Notes under the pieces: generated by a model
Seen by the model: only the letters and a program-made list of their open reading frames with translations
Told to the model about the DNA's origin: nothing
Databases searched by the model: none
Translations under genes and position numbers: made by a program
In this document: in pieces, positions 34,470 to 42,722 of the stretch
How the letters are laid out: each line of letters opens with the position of its first letter
Position numbering within the stretch: the stretch's first letter is position 1
Origin: Bdellovibrio sp047344985
Lineage (GTDB): Bacteria > Bdellovibrionota > Bdellovibrionia > Bdellovibrionales > Bdellovibrionaceae
Length of the DNA: 64,000 nucleotides
NCBI RefSeq assembly: GCF_047344985.1
Contig: NZ_CP178861.1
Coordinates: forward strand, 124,001-188,000
Direction: 5' to 3'

Positions 34470-35336
34470 CTATTGAGCAGGACCTTGGCCGAGAAGACGA
34501 AGCAATTCTGGCAAATTCTCCGTGATATATCCGTCAGCTCTGTAGCGACTCGCCTCAGCAAGTTGAGCTTCGTTCTGAATAGGGCCAAGGAAAATTCTTT
34601 TGTTGCGACGACGCATTTCTTCAATGATGTCAGCGTTAAATGCAGGTCGTTTCAAGAGCGTAAACGGAGCAATGAACACATCGCCTTTAAACTGTGTCGA
34701 CGGCAAAACATAAAGCGAATCAAACGTCAAAAGACGCATCAGATCCGGCGTGCTTGTTCCATACACCCATTCAGGTTTTAGATCTTTAATGGATGTCATG
34801 ATGATCAACGCTTCACTTTGAATCAGCGTTCTATCATTTGGCTTCAAACCGCTGATTGCATCCACCAGAGCGGTGTGCGCGTCGGCAACGTTGTCCACGA
34901 TGTTCAAAACAAAACGCGTTTGCGGAAGCTGTTCGTAGAATTCTTTGAGCGCCGGAGTCGTTTTATAAAACTCATTGATCTGCTCCCACGGATATTCAGA
35001 AAGTTTGGAGCCGATCATGATCGGAGTCGTCGGATTTTTTTCCTGCTCCTGACGTTTCATCTCCATAAATTCTTTGTCGCGACTTGCAGGTAAAACAAAC
35101 GGCACTTTTTCACGAGAAAAGCGCACATCGAGCCAAATCACAGCGTCGGGGCGCAGTTTCAAAATCTCTTGAGCCGCCGTCAAGGTGTCCGCTTTGGCAA
35201 TAATCATAGGAGTGGGGCCAGAAAAGAAGGCATGTTCATATAAAGGGTAGTTCTGACCCAATCCCCAAATACGGGCCATCAAGATAAGAATTCCTAGAAC
35301 AACGACAGTGGCGAAAGTAATGAAAAAGATTCTCAT
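34470..35336 (-). CDS. Membrane-anchored GDPD-fold protein lacking catalytic residues
   Basis: 288 residues from ATG 35336. One N-terminal membrane helix (FFITFATVVVLGILILMARI), then a domain that follows the glycerophosphodiester phosphodiesterase TIM barrel: VIWLDVRFSREKVPFVLPASRD where active enzymes have ELDV...TkDg...V..HD, and an end segment NKRIFLGPIQNEAQLAEASRYRADGYITENLPELL matching the GDPD C-terminus. The catalytic HRG motif is replaced (IIAKAD), and Glu and His are lost at the other sites. It is probably a non-enzymatic binding protein. It lies upstream of the tol operon on the same strand. Confidence 0.65.
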   Translation of the reverse strand: MRIFFITFATVVVLGILILMARIWGLGQNYPLYEHAFFSGPTPMIIAKADTLTAAQEILKLRPDAVIWLDVRFSREKVPFVLPASRDKEFMEMKRQEQEKNPTTPIMIGSKLSEYPWEQINEFYKTTPALKEFYEQLPQTRFVLNIVDNVADAHTALVDAISGLKPNDRTLIQSEALIIMTSIKDLKPEWVYGTSTPDLMRLLTFDSLYVLPSTQFKGDVFIAPFTLLKRPAFNADIIEEMRRRNKRIFLGPIQNEAQLAEASRYRADGYITENLPELLRLLGQGPAQ

Positions 35337-35416
35337 AGGACCTTCGTATAGCACCCTAAGATCTTGAAATCAGCAAATTTTTTCAAAACTTACCTAAAGT
35401 ATTCTGTCACAACCTT

Positions 35417-35441
35417 AAATACGTTAAAATTAGGCGTATTT
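35417..35441 (+). promoter_or_regulatory. Candidate operator of the suf regulator (25-bp palindrome)
   Basis: AAATACG (35417-35423), an 11-base spacer, CGTATTT (35435-35441). The total length of 25 bp equals that of IscR-type operators. A TAAAAT -10-like box (35425-35430) lies inside it, so binding would block transcription. It is 65 bases before the ATG of the Rrf2 regulator. Confidence 0.5.
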
Positions 35442-35475
35442 CTCATTGTTTTTCATTTCGCTTTCGTTTAGATAT

Positions 35476-35488
35476 GGGGCGATACCCC
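35476..35488 (+). promoter_or_regulatory. GGGG/CCCC inverted repeat in the suf leader
   Basis: GGGG (35476-35479), CGATA, CCCC (35485-35488). It lies between the putative promoter and ATG 35506 and could form a small hairpin in the leader or a second regulator site. Confidence 0.3.
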
Positions 35489-35505
35489 GCAAGGCAAAGG
35501 TACGC

Positions 35506-35958
35506 ATGAACAAGATCAACCGTAAACTCGAATACGCACTCATGGCTTTAAAATACATGAGCAAAAAGATTCCTGGAGAACTGACGACTGCCAAAGAAGT
35601 TTCAGATTCTTTCCACACGCCTTTTGATGCGACAGCTCGTGTGATGCAACAGATGGCTCAAAAAGGCGGCATTTTGCGCGCCGAATACGGAGCCAATGGC
35701 GGATATCAAATCACGAAAGACCTTGCGAAGGTTTCCATTCACGATCTTGTGGAAATCATCGAAGGTCCCACAGCTCTTGTGAAATGCCTTCACAAAGAGG
35801 CTCCTTGTGAAATTCAAGGAACCTGCAACATCGTTTCTCCTATTACACAGTTAAATAATCGTCTCACTGAATTCTATAAAAGCCTGAGCTTGAAAGATCT
35901 TCTAGTGGATAAATCATTGGCTGGCAAAAAACCAGCGGAGGCTGAGGCTCATGGATAA
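35506..35958 (+). CDS. Rrf2-family Fe-S-responsive regulator of the suf operon
   Basis: 150 residues from ATG 35506, with AAGG upstream. Winged-helix HTH at ~1-75 (EYALMALKYMSK, TTAKEVSDSFHTP, GANGGYQIT wing). Three cysteines Cys94, Cys101 and Cys107 (CLHKEAPCEIQGTC) match the position of the IscR cluster ligands at 92, 98 and 104, so it can probably bind an Fe-S cluster. It overlaps sufB by 8 bases and is thus co-transcribed, as is common for SufR/IscR-type autoregulation. Upstream palindromes are candidate binding sites. Confidence 0.9.
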   Translation: MNKINRKLEYALMALKYMSKKIPGELTTAKEVSDSFHTPFDATARVMQQMAQKGGILRAEYGANGGYQITKDLAKVSIHDLVEIIEGPTALVKCLHKEAPCEIQGTCNIVSPITQLNNRLTEFYKSLSLKDLLVDKSLAGKKPAEAEAHG

Positions 35959-37402
35959 TAAATCCTCAAACAACCCTCTTGATAGCTACGAATACAAATA
36001 CGGTTTTTCGACGGACATCGAAACAGATGTCGTGCAAGTCGGTTTGAACGAAGACATCATTCGTTTGATCTCTTCAAAAAAGAACGAACCTGAATGGATG
36101 TTGGAATATCGTCTTAAAGCATTTCGTCATTGGGAAACAATGACAGAGCCTACTTGGGCGCATGTTTCTTATCCTCCCATCGACTTCCAAGCGATTCGTT
36201 ATTATTCAGCGCCAAAGAAAAAATCAGAGGCTGATAAGCCAAAATCTTTGGACGACTTGGATCCTGAGTTGATCAAAACTTTTGAGAAATTGGGAATTCC
36301 TCTTTCTGAACAAAAGCGTATTTCTGGTATTGCCGTCGACGTGGTGTTTGATTCTGTTTCTGTCGGCACAACTCACACCGAAGTTTTAGATAAAGCGGGA
36401 GTGATCTTCTGCTCTATTTCTGAAGCGGTTCAAAAACATCCAGAGCTTGTAAAAAAATATTTGGGTTCCGTGGTTCCTTACACTGACAACTACTATGCAG
36501 CTTTGAATGCGGCAGTCTTCACGGACGGTTCTTTCTGTTACATCCCTAAAGGGGTTCGTTGTCCGATTGATCTTTCAACATATTTCCGTATCAACGCAAA
36601 AGACACGGGCCAATTTGAAAGAACGCTTTTAGTTTGCGATGAAGGTGGTTACGTAAATTACCTTGAGGGTTGTACAGCTCCTCAACGTGATGAAAACCAA
36701 CTTCACGCAGCTGTTGTTGAGTTGATTGCCCATGATGATGCGGAAATTAAATACTCTACAGTTCAAAACTGGTACACGGGCGACAAAGAAGGCCGTGGCG
36801 GTATCTATAACTTCGTAACAAAACGTGGAAAAGCCGCTGGAAAACGTTCGAAGATCTCTTGGACTCAAGTGGAGTCAGGATCGGCGATCACTTGGAAGTA
36901 TCCGTCTTGCATCCTGCAAGGGGATTACTCAGAAGGTGCTTTCTACTCTGTGGCTTTGACTCACGATCTTATGCAAGCCGATACCGGAACTAAGATGATC
37001 CATATCGGTAAAAACACAAAGAGCACGATCATCTCTAAAGGTATCTCAACAGATAAGTCATCAAACACTTATCGTGGTCAGGTGAAAATCATGCCTTCAG
37101 CAGAAAATGCACGTAACTATTCTCAGTGCGATTCGATGCTTGTGGGTGATAAGTGCAGTGCGAGCACGTTCCCTTATATTGAAGTGAAAAATAAAACAGC
37201 GACGTTGGAACATGAAGCGACGACTTCACGAATCAGTGAAGATCAGATCTTCTATTTGCAATCTCGCGGTCTTGATATGGAAAAAACAATTTCAATGCTT
37301 GTTAATGGATTCTGTAAAGAGGTCTTTAAAGAATTGCCTCTCGAATTTGCCGTGGAAGCTGTGAAATTAATCGAAATGAAATTAGAGAATTCAGTAGGAT
37401 AA
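35951..37402 (+). CDS. sufB: Fe-S cluster assembly protein SufB
   Basis: 483 residues, the usual SufB length. Characteristic segments: GVFDS-type region VVFDSVSVGTTHTEV, YCYIPKGVRCPIDLSTYFRIN, CDEGGYVNYLEGCTAPQRDENQLHAAVVELIA, the C-terminal YRGQVKIMPSAENARNYSQCDSML and the HEATTSRISEDQIFYLQSRG motif. Scaffold for cluster assembly in the SufBCD complex. It begins inside the regulator gene (8-base overlap) and ends 2 bases before sufC. Confidence 0.97.
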   Translation: MDNKSSNNPLDSYEYKYGFSTDIETDVVQVGLNEDIIRLISSKKNEPEWMLEYRLKAFRHWETMTEPTWAHVSYPPIDFQAIRYYSAPKKKSEADKPKSLDDLDPELIKTFEKLGIPLSEQKRISGIAVDVVFDSVSVGTTHTEVLDKAGVIFCSISEAVQKHPELVKKYLGSVVPYTDNYYAALNAAVFTDGSFCYIPKGVRCPIDLSTYFRINAKDTGQFERTLLVCDEGGYVNYLEGCTAPQRDENQLHAAVVELIAHDDAEIKYSTVQNWYTGDKEGRGGIYNFVTKRGKAAGKRSKISWTQVESGSAITWKYPSCILQGDYSEGAFYSVALTHDLMQADTGTKMIHIGKNTKSTIISKGISTDKSSNTYRGQVKIMPSAENARNYSQCDSMLVGDKCSASTFPYIEVKNKTATLEHEATTSRISEDQIFYLQSRGLDMEKTISMLVNGFCKEVFKELPLEFAVEAVKLIEMKLENSVG

Positions 37403-37404
37403 TT

Positions 37405-38157
37405 ATGTTAGAGATCAAAAACCTCCATGCACGTGTTGAAGAAAAAGAAATCCTTAAAGGCTTGAATCTAAAAATCAATGCCGGTGAAGTTCATGCCATC
37501 ATGGGACCAAACGGTTCTGGTAAATCGACTCTGTCTAAAGTTCTTGCGGGTCATCCTGCGTACGAGGTCACCGCGGGCGAAGTGAAGTATGATATCAACT
37601 TCCAAATGAAAAACTTGTTAGAACTTGAACCTGATGAAAGAGCGAAAGAAGGAATCTTCTTAGCGTTCCAATATCCGATTGAAGTTCCAGGTGTATCTAA
37701 CTTCACATTCTTGCACACAGCTTTTAACTCGATCCTTGAGCACCAAGGTTCTGAGCCTATGCCTGAAGGGGAGTTCCGCGAATTCCTCGTACAAAAATTA
37801 AAACTTGTGAGCATGAAGCCAGAATACTTGGATCGTCCCGTAAACACTGGCTTCTCTGGTGGTGAGAAAAAGAAAAACGAAATCTTGCAGATGGCGGTTC
37901 TTTCTCCGCGTTTGGCTTTGCTGGATGAAACGGATTCAGGTCTTGATATCGACGCTCTTCGTGTTGTGTCTGATGGCGTGAATAAACTTCGTCGTAAAGA
38001 CAATGCGATTGTTCTTGTGACTCACTATCAAAGACTTTTGGATTATATCAAGCCTGACTTCGTTCACGTTTTGGTGAACGGAAAAATCATCGAAACTGGC
38101 GACAGTTCGTTGGCTTTGAAACTTGAAGAGAAGGGTTACGATTGGTTGATTAACTAA
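37405..38157 (+). CDS. sufC: Fe-S cluster assembly ATPase SufC
   Basis: ABC-type ATPase of 250 residues without membrane partners. Walker A GPNGSGKST, the SufC-specific signature FSGGEKKKNEILQMA and Walker B LALLDETDSGLD, followed by the His switch TH(YQR). It drives conformational change in SufBD. The intergenic distance to sufB is 2 bases. Confidence 0.97.
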   Translation: MLEIKNLHARVEEKEILKGLNLKINAGEVHAIMGPNGSGKSTLSKVLAGHPAYEVTAGEVKYDINFQMKNLLELEPDERAKEGIFLAFQYPIEVPGVSNFTFLHTAFNSILEHQGSEPMPEGEFREFLVQKLKLVSMKPEYLDRPVNTGFSGGEKKKNEILQMAVLSPRLALLDETDSGLDIDALRVVSDGVNKLRRKDNAIVLVTHYQRLLDYIKPDFVHVLVNGKIIETGDSSLALKLEEKGYDWLIN

Positions 38158-38172
38158 TCGTCGGAGCAAGCA

Positions 38173-39432
38173 ATGAATTTACTTTCTACCTACGACAGAT
38201 TCAGTCAAACAAACCCGGCAGAGGGAGCTTTAGCTTCTTTCCGCCAGGCAGGTTATGACTATGCTCTGAATAAAGGCCTTCCGACTCGTAAAGATGAAGA
38301 ATGGCACTACACGAGCGTGAAGGTTCTTAACGACGTGAACTTCATGCCTTCGGCGTTCAACCCTGTTGAGCCAAGTCATGAGACGATTGTTGAGATCAAA
38401 AAATATTTAAATCCTGAGTTTACCAACGTTGTATTCTTTAACGGTGTTTTAAATAAAACATTGTCCCAAGAAATACCTGCGGGTTTTACCTTGCGTGAAC
38501 TTTCTGAGTATCCAAATCACTTTGATGATGCCTTTGATGCTTTGAACGGCGCTTATCTCGCAAAACCTTTCGCTCTTTCATTGGCGAAAGAAACTTCTGT
38601 GGATAAACCTGTGAATTTCGTCTTCTTCACGTCTGTTGAAGGTGGACCGGCGTTGATGGTTCATCCGCGCATTCGTGTGGAGGTGGGCGCACGCTCATCT
38701 GTAAAACTTCTTGAAAGTTATTACGGTAAAACAGGAGTTTCTTATTTCGTAAACTCTGTTTTTGATTTGTCTATTGCTGACAGCGCGAAGGTTTCTTACG
38801 TGCGGGTGCAAGGTGAATCGCAAAATGCGATCAACATCGGTCGCACGCGTATTTCTGTTGAAAAGAACGCGACTCTTGAAAGTCTGGCGTTTGCAACAGG
38901 TGCGGGACTTTCTCGTCACACGTTAGAGGTGTCTTTAAAAGGCGCTGGCTCGGACTCTCAGATTTTGGGTGTCTATGCTGTTCAAGGATCGCAACACGTC
39001 GACAATACAACACTGATTGATCATCAGGTGGGTGAGTGCAACACGAATCAGCTTTACAAGGGAATCCTCGACGGGGAATCTCGTGCGGTATTCTGTGGAA
39101 AAGTTTTGATTCAAAAAGATGCGCAGAAAGCCAATTCAGCTCAGCTTAATAATAACTTGTTGCTAAGTTCTAAAGCTGAAGCCGATAGCAAACCAAGTCT
39201 TGAGATTTTCGCTGATGATGTGAAGGCCGCGCATGGATCGACTGTCGGACAGTTGAATCGTGAAGAGCTTTTCTATCTTCAGTCTCGTGCTATTCCTAAA
39301 TCGAAAGCGATCCCGATGCTGAGTTACGGATTCCTTTCGGAAGTTATTTATAAAATTTCCGACGAGAACATCCAAAAATGGTTGTCTCGCCAATTGGATG
39401 AAGTGTTCAGCCACCTTCATCTAAATCGGTAA
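38173..39432 (+). CDS. sufD: Fe-S cluster assembly protein SufD
   Basis: 419 residues, paralogue of SufB. Segments include GLPTRKDEEWHYTSVKVL near the N-terminus, NTTLIDHQVGECNTNQLYKGILDGESRAVFCGKV, and C-terminal HGSTVGQLNREELFYLQSRAIPKSKA. Partner of SufB in the SufBC2D scaffold, with a role in iron entry. A GGAG site precedes ATG 38173. Confidence 0.95.
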   Translation: MNLLSTYDRFSQTNPAEGALASFRQAGYDYALNKGLPTRKDEEWHYTSVKVLNDVNFMPSAFNPVEPSHETIVEIKKYLNPEFTNVVFFNGVLNKTLSQEIPAGFTLRELSEYPNHFDDAFDALNGAYLAKPFALSLAKETSVDKPVNFVFFTSVEGGPALMVHPRIRVEVGARSSVKLLESYYGKTGVSYFVNSVFDLSIADSAKVSYVRVQGESQNAINIGRTRISVEKNATLESLAFATGAGLSRHTLEVSLKGAGSDSQILGVYAVQGSQHVDNTTLIDHQVGECNTNQLYKGILDGESRAVFCGKVLIQKDAQKANSAQLNNNLLLSSKAEADSKPSLEIFADDVKAAHGSTVGQLNREELFYLQSRAIPKSKAIPMLSYGFLSEVIYKISDENIQKWLSRQLDEVFSHLHLNR

Positions 39433-39439
39433 GAAAGAT

Positions 39440-40669
39440 ATGAGCAACATAGATAAAATATTTGCATCTGTGCGAAACGAGTTTCCTGCTTTGACTCAAA
39501 AAGTTCATGGCAAGAAGCTCGCGTATTTGGATAGCGCTGCAACGACTTTGAAGCCGCAATCGGTGATCGATCGTATTACGCAGTTCTATTCCTTTGAAAC
39601 CTCCAATGTGCATCGTGGAGCCCACTATTTGGGTGACGTCGCGACTCAAGCTTTTGAGTCGGCTCGTCACAAAGTGGCCGAGTTTTTAGGTGCACGCCAA
39701 ACTGAAGAAATCATTTTCGTGCGTGGAACAACGGAAGGTGTGAATCTCGTGGCTAATTCTTGGGGTGGAACTCACCTTAAAGAAGGCGACGAGATCCTCA
39801 TCACCGAGATGGAACATCACGGGAATATCGTCCCTTGGCAAATGGTCGCTGAGCGCATTGGCGCTAAAGTCCTTGCGGCGAAAATTTTGGATAACGGTGA
39901 GCTTGATCTTGAAGATTTTAAAGCCAAGCTTTCTAAGAAAACCAAAATGGTGGCGTTCACGGCGTGCTCGAATGTTTTGGGTACGAATACGGATATGACG
40001 TTACTCACGAAACTTGCTCATGAAGTGGGCGCGAAAGTTTTGATTGATGGAGCACAGATCGTTTCTCAAACGAAAGTCGACGTGAAGGCGATTGATTGTG
40101 ATTTCTTTGTTTTCTCAGCCCACAAACTTTTTGGTCCTTTCGGTCAGGGTGTTGTGTACGGAAAAAGAGAAATCTTAGACGGCATGTCTCCTTATCAAGG
40201 GGGCGGCAGCATGATCGCGAAAGTGACGGTTGAAAAAACCACTTACAACGACGTGCCTTTCCGTTTTGAAGCGGGAACTCCGCATGTGGAAGGAGCTGTG
40301 GGCCTTCACGCTGCAATTGATTTTGTAGAGCGCATTGGTTTTGAGAATATTCACTCTTACGAAATGGAACTTTTGAAAGAAGCGACGGCGAAACTTCAAG
40401 CGATTCCAGATTTGAGAATATTCGGAACTGCGCCTAATAAAGGCCCCATCATTTCGTTTAATTTGAAAGGCGCTCATCATTCAGACGTGGGCCAGATTCT
40501 CGATCAGGAAGGCGTTGCGGTGCGTGCTGGACACCATTGCACTCAGCCTTTGATGGCGAGATTTGGAATTCCAGGAACTGTGCGCGCTTCGTTTTCAGTG
40601 TATAATAATCATGAAGATATTGATGCTTTAGTAAAGGCCGTGGTGAAAGCCCGGGAGATGTTGTTATGA
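39440..40669 (+). CDS. sufS: Cysteine desulfurase SufS
   Basis: PLP-dependent enzyme of 409 residues that mobilises sulfur from cysteine. N-terminal YLDSAATTLKPQSVID, EHHGNIVPWQM near the substrate site, the PLP lysine in FFVFSAHKLFGP and the catalytic Cys in VRAGHHCTQPLM of the group II (SufS) type. No sufE or sufU lies in the window, so its sulfur acceptor is not evident. It overlaps the Nfu gene by ATGA. Confidence 0.96.
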   Translation: MSNIDKIFASVRNEFPALTQKVHGKKLAYLDSAATTLKPQSVIDRITQFYSFETSNVHRGAHYLGDVATQAFESARHKVAEFLGARQTEEIIFVRGTTEGVNLVANSWGGTHLKEGDEILITEMEHHGNIVPWQMVAERIGAKVLAAKILDNGELDLEDFKAKLSKKTKMVAFTACSNVLGTNTDMTLLTKLAHEVGAKVLIDGAQIVSQTKVDVKAIDCDFFVFSAHKLFGPFGQGVVYGKREILDGMSPYQGGGSMIAKVTVEKTTYNDVPFRFEAGTPHVEGAVGLHAAIDFVERIGFENIHSYEMELLKEATAKLQAIPDLRIFGTAPNKGPIISFNLKGAHHSDVGQILDQEGVAVRAGHHCTQPLMARFGIPGTVRASFSVYNNHEDIDALVKAVVKAREMLL

Positions 40670-41226
40670 GCACCCAAGACGTCCTAATCAGAATTCAAGC
40701 AACTCCAAATCCCAACGCATGGAAATTTGTGTTGGATCGTCCTGTATTGAACGAAGGCAAGGCGACTTACGCTGACGCGAAGGAAGCTGATCAGAGTCTT
40801 TTGGCTTCGGCATTGTTTCAAGTCGAAGGCGTTCGTCAGGTTCACTTTTTCCAAAATGTGATCACGATTACTCACAACTTCGATGCGGATCCAGAAGAGA
40901 TCCAAAAGAATGTTTGCTCTGTGATCCAAACTCGCATGCCTGCGCACAATCCAAATCAAACGCAATTCGATGAAAAGAAAATGCGCAGAGCGAATCTTCC
41001 TCCAGAAGTTCAACAGATCGAAGAGATCTTGGACCAAACAGTGCGCCCTGGTCTTCAAGGCGACGGCGGCGACTTGGATGTTGTGAAGTATGAAGACAAT
41101 AAGCTTTACGTGTTCTATCAAGGCGCCTGCGGAACTTGCCCAAGTGCAACTTCAGGAACTTTGATGGCGATTGAAGGAATCTTAAGAGATCAATTCAATC
41201 CGACGATTGAAGTTATTCCCGTCTAA
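40666..41226 (+). CDS. Nfu-type Fe-S scaffold/carrier protein
   Basis: 186 residues with an N-terminal Nfu_N domain (IQATPNPNAWKFVLDRPV) and a C-terminal NifU domain (LRPGLQGDGGDLDVV-type segment and Cys155/Cys158 in ACGTCPSAT), which bridges a 4Fe-4S cluster in dimers. It likely delivers clusters to targets. Last gene of the suf operon; a terminator follows. Confidence 0.93.
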   Translation: MSTQDVLIRIQATPNPNAWKFVLDRPVLNEGKATYADAKEADQSLLASALFQVEGVRQVHFFQNVITITHNFDADPEEIQKNVCSVIQTRMPAHNPNQTQFDEKKMRRANLPPEVQQIEEILDQTVRPGLQGDGGDLDVVKYEDNKLYVFYQGACGTCPSATSGTLMAIEGILRDQFNPTIEVIPV

Positions 41227-41254
41227 TATTCTTTAATTCAGAATGTACCGACAT

Positions 41255-41290
41255 AAGCCCTTACCAGAAATGGTGGGGCTTTAATATTTT
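41255..41290 (+). terminator. Intrinsic terminator of the suf operon
   Basis: AAGCCC (41255-41260) pairs with GGGCTT (41276-41281), extended inward by ACC/GGT, and is followed by a T-rich tail to 41290. It lies 28 bases after the Nfu stop. Confidence 0.7.
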
Positions 41291-41337
41291 AGTCTAGGTG
41301 ACTTGAGCCTAAGAGTCCTTTTTCCGATAAGACCGTT

Positions 41338-41754
41338 ATGGTCAAAGATCAAATTTTTACAGCTAAAAATGAATTTGAGCTTTATGAGGCGTTAAGAAAA
41401 AACGTTTCTGTCGATGATTTTATCGATGGTCATATCGTAGTCGGACACATCTGTAAAAACTCTGAAAACAGCTATAGGCTGACCGAAATATTTGTTCACA
41501 CTGATATTCTGAAAAACTTTGAATTTCAAAAAAAGTTTCCCGAAGAAGATTGCTTTTGGGTACTTGATGCGCGCGGTGACTTTGAAGAAATGTCGTTCGG
41601 CGGAAATATATTTCATGTTACCGTCGTTATTACTGAAGTAACTTCGTGGGTAACGGAGTTTGATGTCTCTGAAACAAACGCAGAGTTCGACGACTTCATT
41701 TTGCGCCAAGTAAGAGGTTCGTTAGCTTCGGTAACTAAGAAGCTTGCAGGCTAA
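41338..41754 (+). CDS. Hypothetical cytoplasmic protein
   Basis: 138 residues, acidic, no signal peptide or membrane segment. Alternating hydrophobic strands (DGHIVVGHICKN, YRLTEIFVH, FHVTVVITEVTSWVTEF) suggest a small alpha/beta fold. No family recognised. It has its own upstream gap after the suf terminator. It converges with the gene at 41751-42080 and overlaps its end by 4 bases. Confidence 0.6.
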   Translation: MVKDQIFTAKNEFELYEALRKNVSVDDFIDGHIVVGHICKNSENSYRLTEIFVHTDILKNFEFQKKFPEEDCFWVLDARGDFEEMSFGGNIFHVTVVITEVTSWVTEFDVSETNAEFDDFILRQVRGSLASVTKKLAG

Positions 41755-42080
41755 TTTTTGTAATCGAATAATTGTTCAATGGCCATCATGCACCTTTCTG
41801 TGGATCGATGAGCGGTTTTTACCCTAAGTTCTTTCATTAAATAGAAAGCTAAAGGTTCTAACTGGCTGTATGTCGTTGAAACTTTCCAATCTCCACCTTC
41901 GGCTATTTTTCGCTTTAGAAGCAGCAACTTTTTATTTGTAAGTCCATTCTTTATGAAAAGTTCTGTCGCGGTTTCTTCGAAAGAGAGACTTACGATTTGA
42001 TTTTTTTCAGTATTGGTCAATCCTAAAAGATTTCTCGCAGTGATATAAGACTGAATTATTTCCAGACGATTTATCTCCAT
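41751..42080 (-). CDS. Hypothetical helical protein
   Basis: 109 residues, predicted mainly helical and basic, no signal peptide. Segments such as SFEETATELFIKNGLTNKKLLLLKRKI are reminiscent of small DNA- or RNA-binding helical proteins, but I recognise no motif. ATG 42080 is not preceded by a strong ribosome-binding site. It shares 4 bases with the convergent gene. Confidence 0.5.
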   Translation of the reverse strand: MEINRLEIIQSYITARNLLGLTNTEKNQIVSLSFEETATELFIKNGLTNKKLLLLKRKIAEGGDWKVSTTYSQLEPLAFYLMKELRVKTAHRSTERCMMAIEQLFDYKN

Positions 42081-42167
42081 GAGCGGAAGCTATGGAAATA
42101 ACATGCCTATAGTGACGGAGCTTTTAGGCGCGACAAGGAGGGTGGGAAGACGATTTTCGGATTATTC

Positions 42168-42722
42168 TTAGCGGTTAGACTTTCCGGTGCCGAGCTGTTC
42201 ATCAGCAGATTTTTTCATGTCTGGAGCAACGGCTTCCCAAGTGTCCTCGGGACGACTTGCGACGACTGCTGAGTTTCCTAGAACTTGATTGCCTGCAGAG
42301 CCCGAAGCTTGCAGTGAAATCAGTCTTTGTTTTTCTTTATTAAAACCACTCACAGTGATTTTGAGTTCTACGATCTGACCCATCTTAACGCCAGCCAAAG
42401 TATCACTTTGTTGGCCTTCAACGATTTGCACGTCTTCAGGTAAATTCCATTCGTAAGAAAGATCACCCTGCAGATTCTGATTTACGAGTACACGGCCTGT
42501 GAGTTCAACATCGTCATTGCCTTCTTGGGGAATATTTTGAGGAGTCGCGATTTCAACTTTAAGCAAAGCCAAGTGTTTGCCAACAGGAGCCGGAACCCAA
42601 GGAATTTTTCCTTCTTTTACCGAAGATGGAGCGCGCTTCTTTTCTTTATTCGAGAAATAAGCTGCACCGGAAATTCCAAATATAAGACCCAAAATCAGGG
42701 TTAAGGCTGTTCTGTTCCGCAT
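42168..42722 (-). CDS. Membrane-anchored hypothetical protein with beta-sandwich-like domain
   Basis: 184 residues with an N-terminal hydrophobic anchor (TALTLILGLIFGISGAAYF). The rest looks like a beta-rich periplasmic domain (VELTGRVLVNQNLQGDLSYEWNLPEDVQIVEG, VELKITVSGFNKEKQRLISLQASG), resembling Ig-like folds. It starts inside the end of the upstream metalloprotease gene (22-base overlap), so the pair is probably translated together and may function together. Confidence 0.65.
   Translation of the reverse strand: MRNRTALTLILGLIFGISGAAYFSNKEKKRAPSSVKEGKIPWVPAPVGKHLALLKVEIATPQNIPQEGNDDVELTGRVLVNQNLQGDLSYEWNLPEDVQIVEGQQSDTLAGVKMGQIVELKITVSGFNKEKQRLISLQASGSAGNQVLGNSAVVASRPEDTWEAVAPDMKKSADEQLGTGKSNR

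Noticed and set aside
41323..41330. CCGATAA box resembling a FliA (sigma-28) -10 element before the gene at 41338
   Set aside because: No suitable -35 box at the correct spacing, and the transcript would be leaderless.
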